A DNA stretch of 64,000 bases, taken from Takakia lepidozioides. Taxonomy: Eukaryota; Streptophyta; Takakiopsida; Takakiales; Takakiaceae. The DNA lies in NCBI GenBank assembly GCA_030704615.1, contig CM060731.1, positions 43,276,001 to 43,340,000 on the forward strand, read 5' to 3'. Positions within the stretch are counted from its first letter, which is position 1, and each line of letters opens with the position of its first letter. Below are positions 63,230-64,000 of the stretch, in pieces. Below the pieces are notes generated by a model, which searched no databases, was not told the DNA's origin, and worked only from the letters and a program-made list of their open reading frames with translations. The translations under genes and the position numbers were made by a program.

Positions 63230-63665
63230 GCGAGCATGTGCAGCAGCAGGGGTTGCAGGGGCATATGTTCTTGGACATAACCTTAAATTTTATGGGGAAG
63301 GACTATCCGCTCTATCAGATATACTCTTGCAGTCTTCGTACTTCCATTTACTTCTCTCAGGCCCCTGGACAGAGTACAGAAAGCTGCAAATCGAACTGCA
63401 GATTGGTGACCCTTCTGTGAGCGCGGAGGGGCTGGAGATTGCCTTCTCCTACATGTATGGTATGAGCCCAGTTTTCACTGGAGATAATGTGATGGCAGCA
63501 CTGGTCGCAGGGTGTTTTTGTTGGATGGAGTTTTGTGACAAGTGTGTGCGGTGCATTGTAGCCAACTTGAGGGTGGACACTTTTGTTGCTTACCAGCAGC
63601 TGTCCGAGCGGCATCGCTATGGCTGGTTTGCCGACCTGGGGTGGTGGTGGTGGTGGTGGTGGTGA
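63230..63665 (+). pseudogene. BTB/POZ domain gene fragment
   Basis: Frame 1 gives DITLNFMGKDYPLYQIY (from about 63277); a one-base shift at about 63328 leads to LLQSSYFHLLLSGPWTEYRK, GDPSVSAEGLEIAFSYMYG, NVMAALVAGCFCWMEFCDKC and VDTFVAYQQLSERHRYG. This is the BTB fold order: a strand with the domain-opening Asp, the helix with SSYF, the GDPSV strand and the YMYG helix, then the C-terminal helices. The last part resembles germ cell-less-like plant BTB proteins, which serve as CUL3 adaptors or transcription cofactors; that assignment is from memory. The coding sequence dissolves into a (GGT)n run at 63638-63663 and no further domain follows, so it is a fragment. Confidence 0.7.
63638..63663 (+). 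repeat. (GGT)n microsatellite
   Basis: Eight or more GGT units, read as a Trp run in the BTB frame. 63666-64000 shows no gene. Confidence 0.9.
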
Positions 63666-64000
63666 GGATTGGATTTGACGCCCACCAGTTCGCAAGCATG
63701 GGGTCTGGGACACAAGGAACATGCACTCATTTTGGCACAAAGATTGTCAGGCAGCACTTTTAATGAGGGAATTCTATGATCATACTCTGAAGTGTGAGAG
63801 AAGTCAAGAATTTCTGAGGTGATGATGATCTGAGACATCAAGAATTGTAGCTACAGCAACCAGTCAACGAATTTGCAGATTACTTCATTACCTACACAGG
63901 CAATGGTTTGTCTCTCCCTCTTAGTCATCATGGTTGCCACCTGTGAGAGAGATGATTAGTCACAACCCTTGTTACTTCCAGCTAGTGAAGCTGGTTTGGC

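Overview
The window is eukaryotic nuclear DNA from a land plant, about 64 kb made almost wholly of nested, mostly decayed mobile elements. The support is plant-type PPR repeats, CACTA (Tnp2 plus Transposase_24) and SWIM-finger Mutator-like transposases, GT-AG introns, a Ty3/gypsy-like gag behind an initiator-tRNA-Met primer site, and a plant-style BTB/POZ fragment. The PPR style and the amount of slowly decaying repeat suggest a large-genome plant such as a fern; that placement is a guess.

Layout. 150-4159: a long unknown coiled-coil reading frame broken by two shifts, then a PHD-finger relic (4618-4725). About 4986-7649: a probable LTR, primer binding site and dead gag, cut by a minus-strand Tnp2 relic (7650-9290). 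10330-13074: two copies of a PPR pseudogene. 13075-29295: pieces of three related elements (A-left, C and A'). 29296-46823: a CACTA element with a FCP1-like phosphatase relic and a Transposase_24 gene on minus and Tnp2 on plus, interrupted by the complete element B (32129-39423). 46824-54190: element D. 54191-58150: no recognisable gene. 58150-61885: element E. 63230-63665: a BTB/POZ relic.

The main discovery candidate is the family formed by A, B, C, D and E. Terminal inverted repeats end in GTTGCTATTCCATGAGC or close variants, B has a 9-10 bp target duplication, and a Mutator-like transposase with a SWIM finger is present or detectable in A', B and D. The second gene is unexpected: in C it joins a ParB-like nuclease domain to a permuted (beta-class) amino-methyltransferase fold; E carries the methyltransferase part with matching exon lengths, and B carries the motif X/I half. 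In B and D the two genes are divergent, with a private array of short palindromes between them; in C and A' the array touches the gene that remains. The core is CGGCGCCG in A', B and D, and CGTTGCCG in C (and in an intron of E). Spacing is regular: about 53 bp (A', D), 60-65 bp (B) and about 118 bp (C). A working model is that the palindromes are recognition or control sites for the element's own ParB/methyltransferase-like protein or transposase. All copies seen are damaged apart from a 183-codon unknown gene in B.
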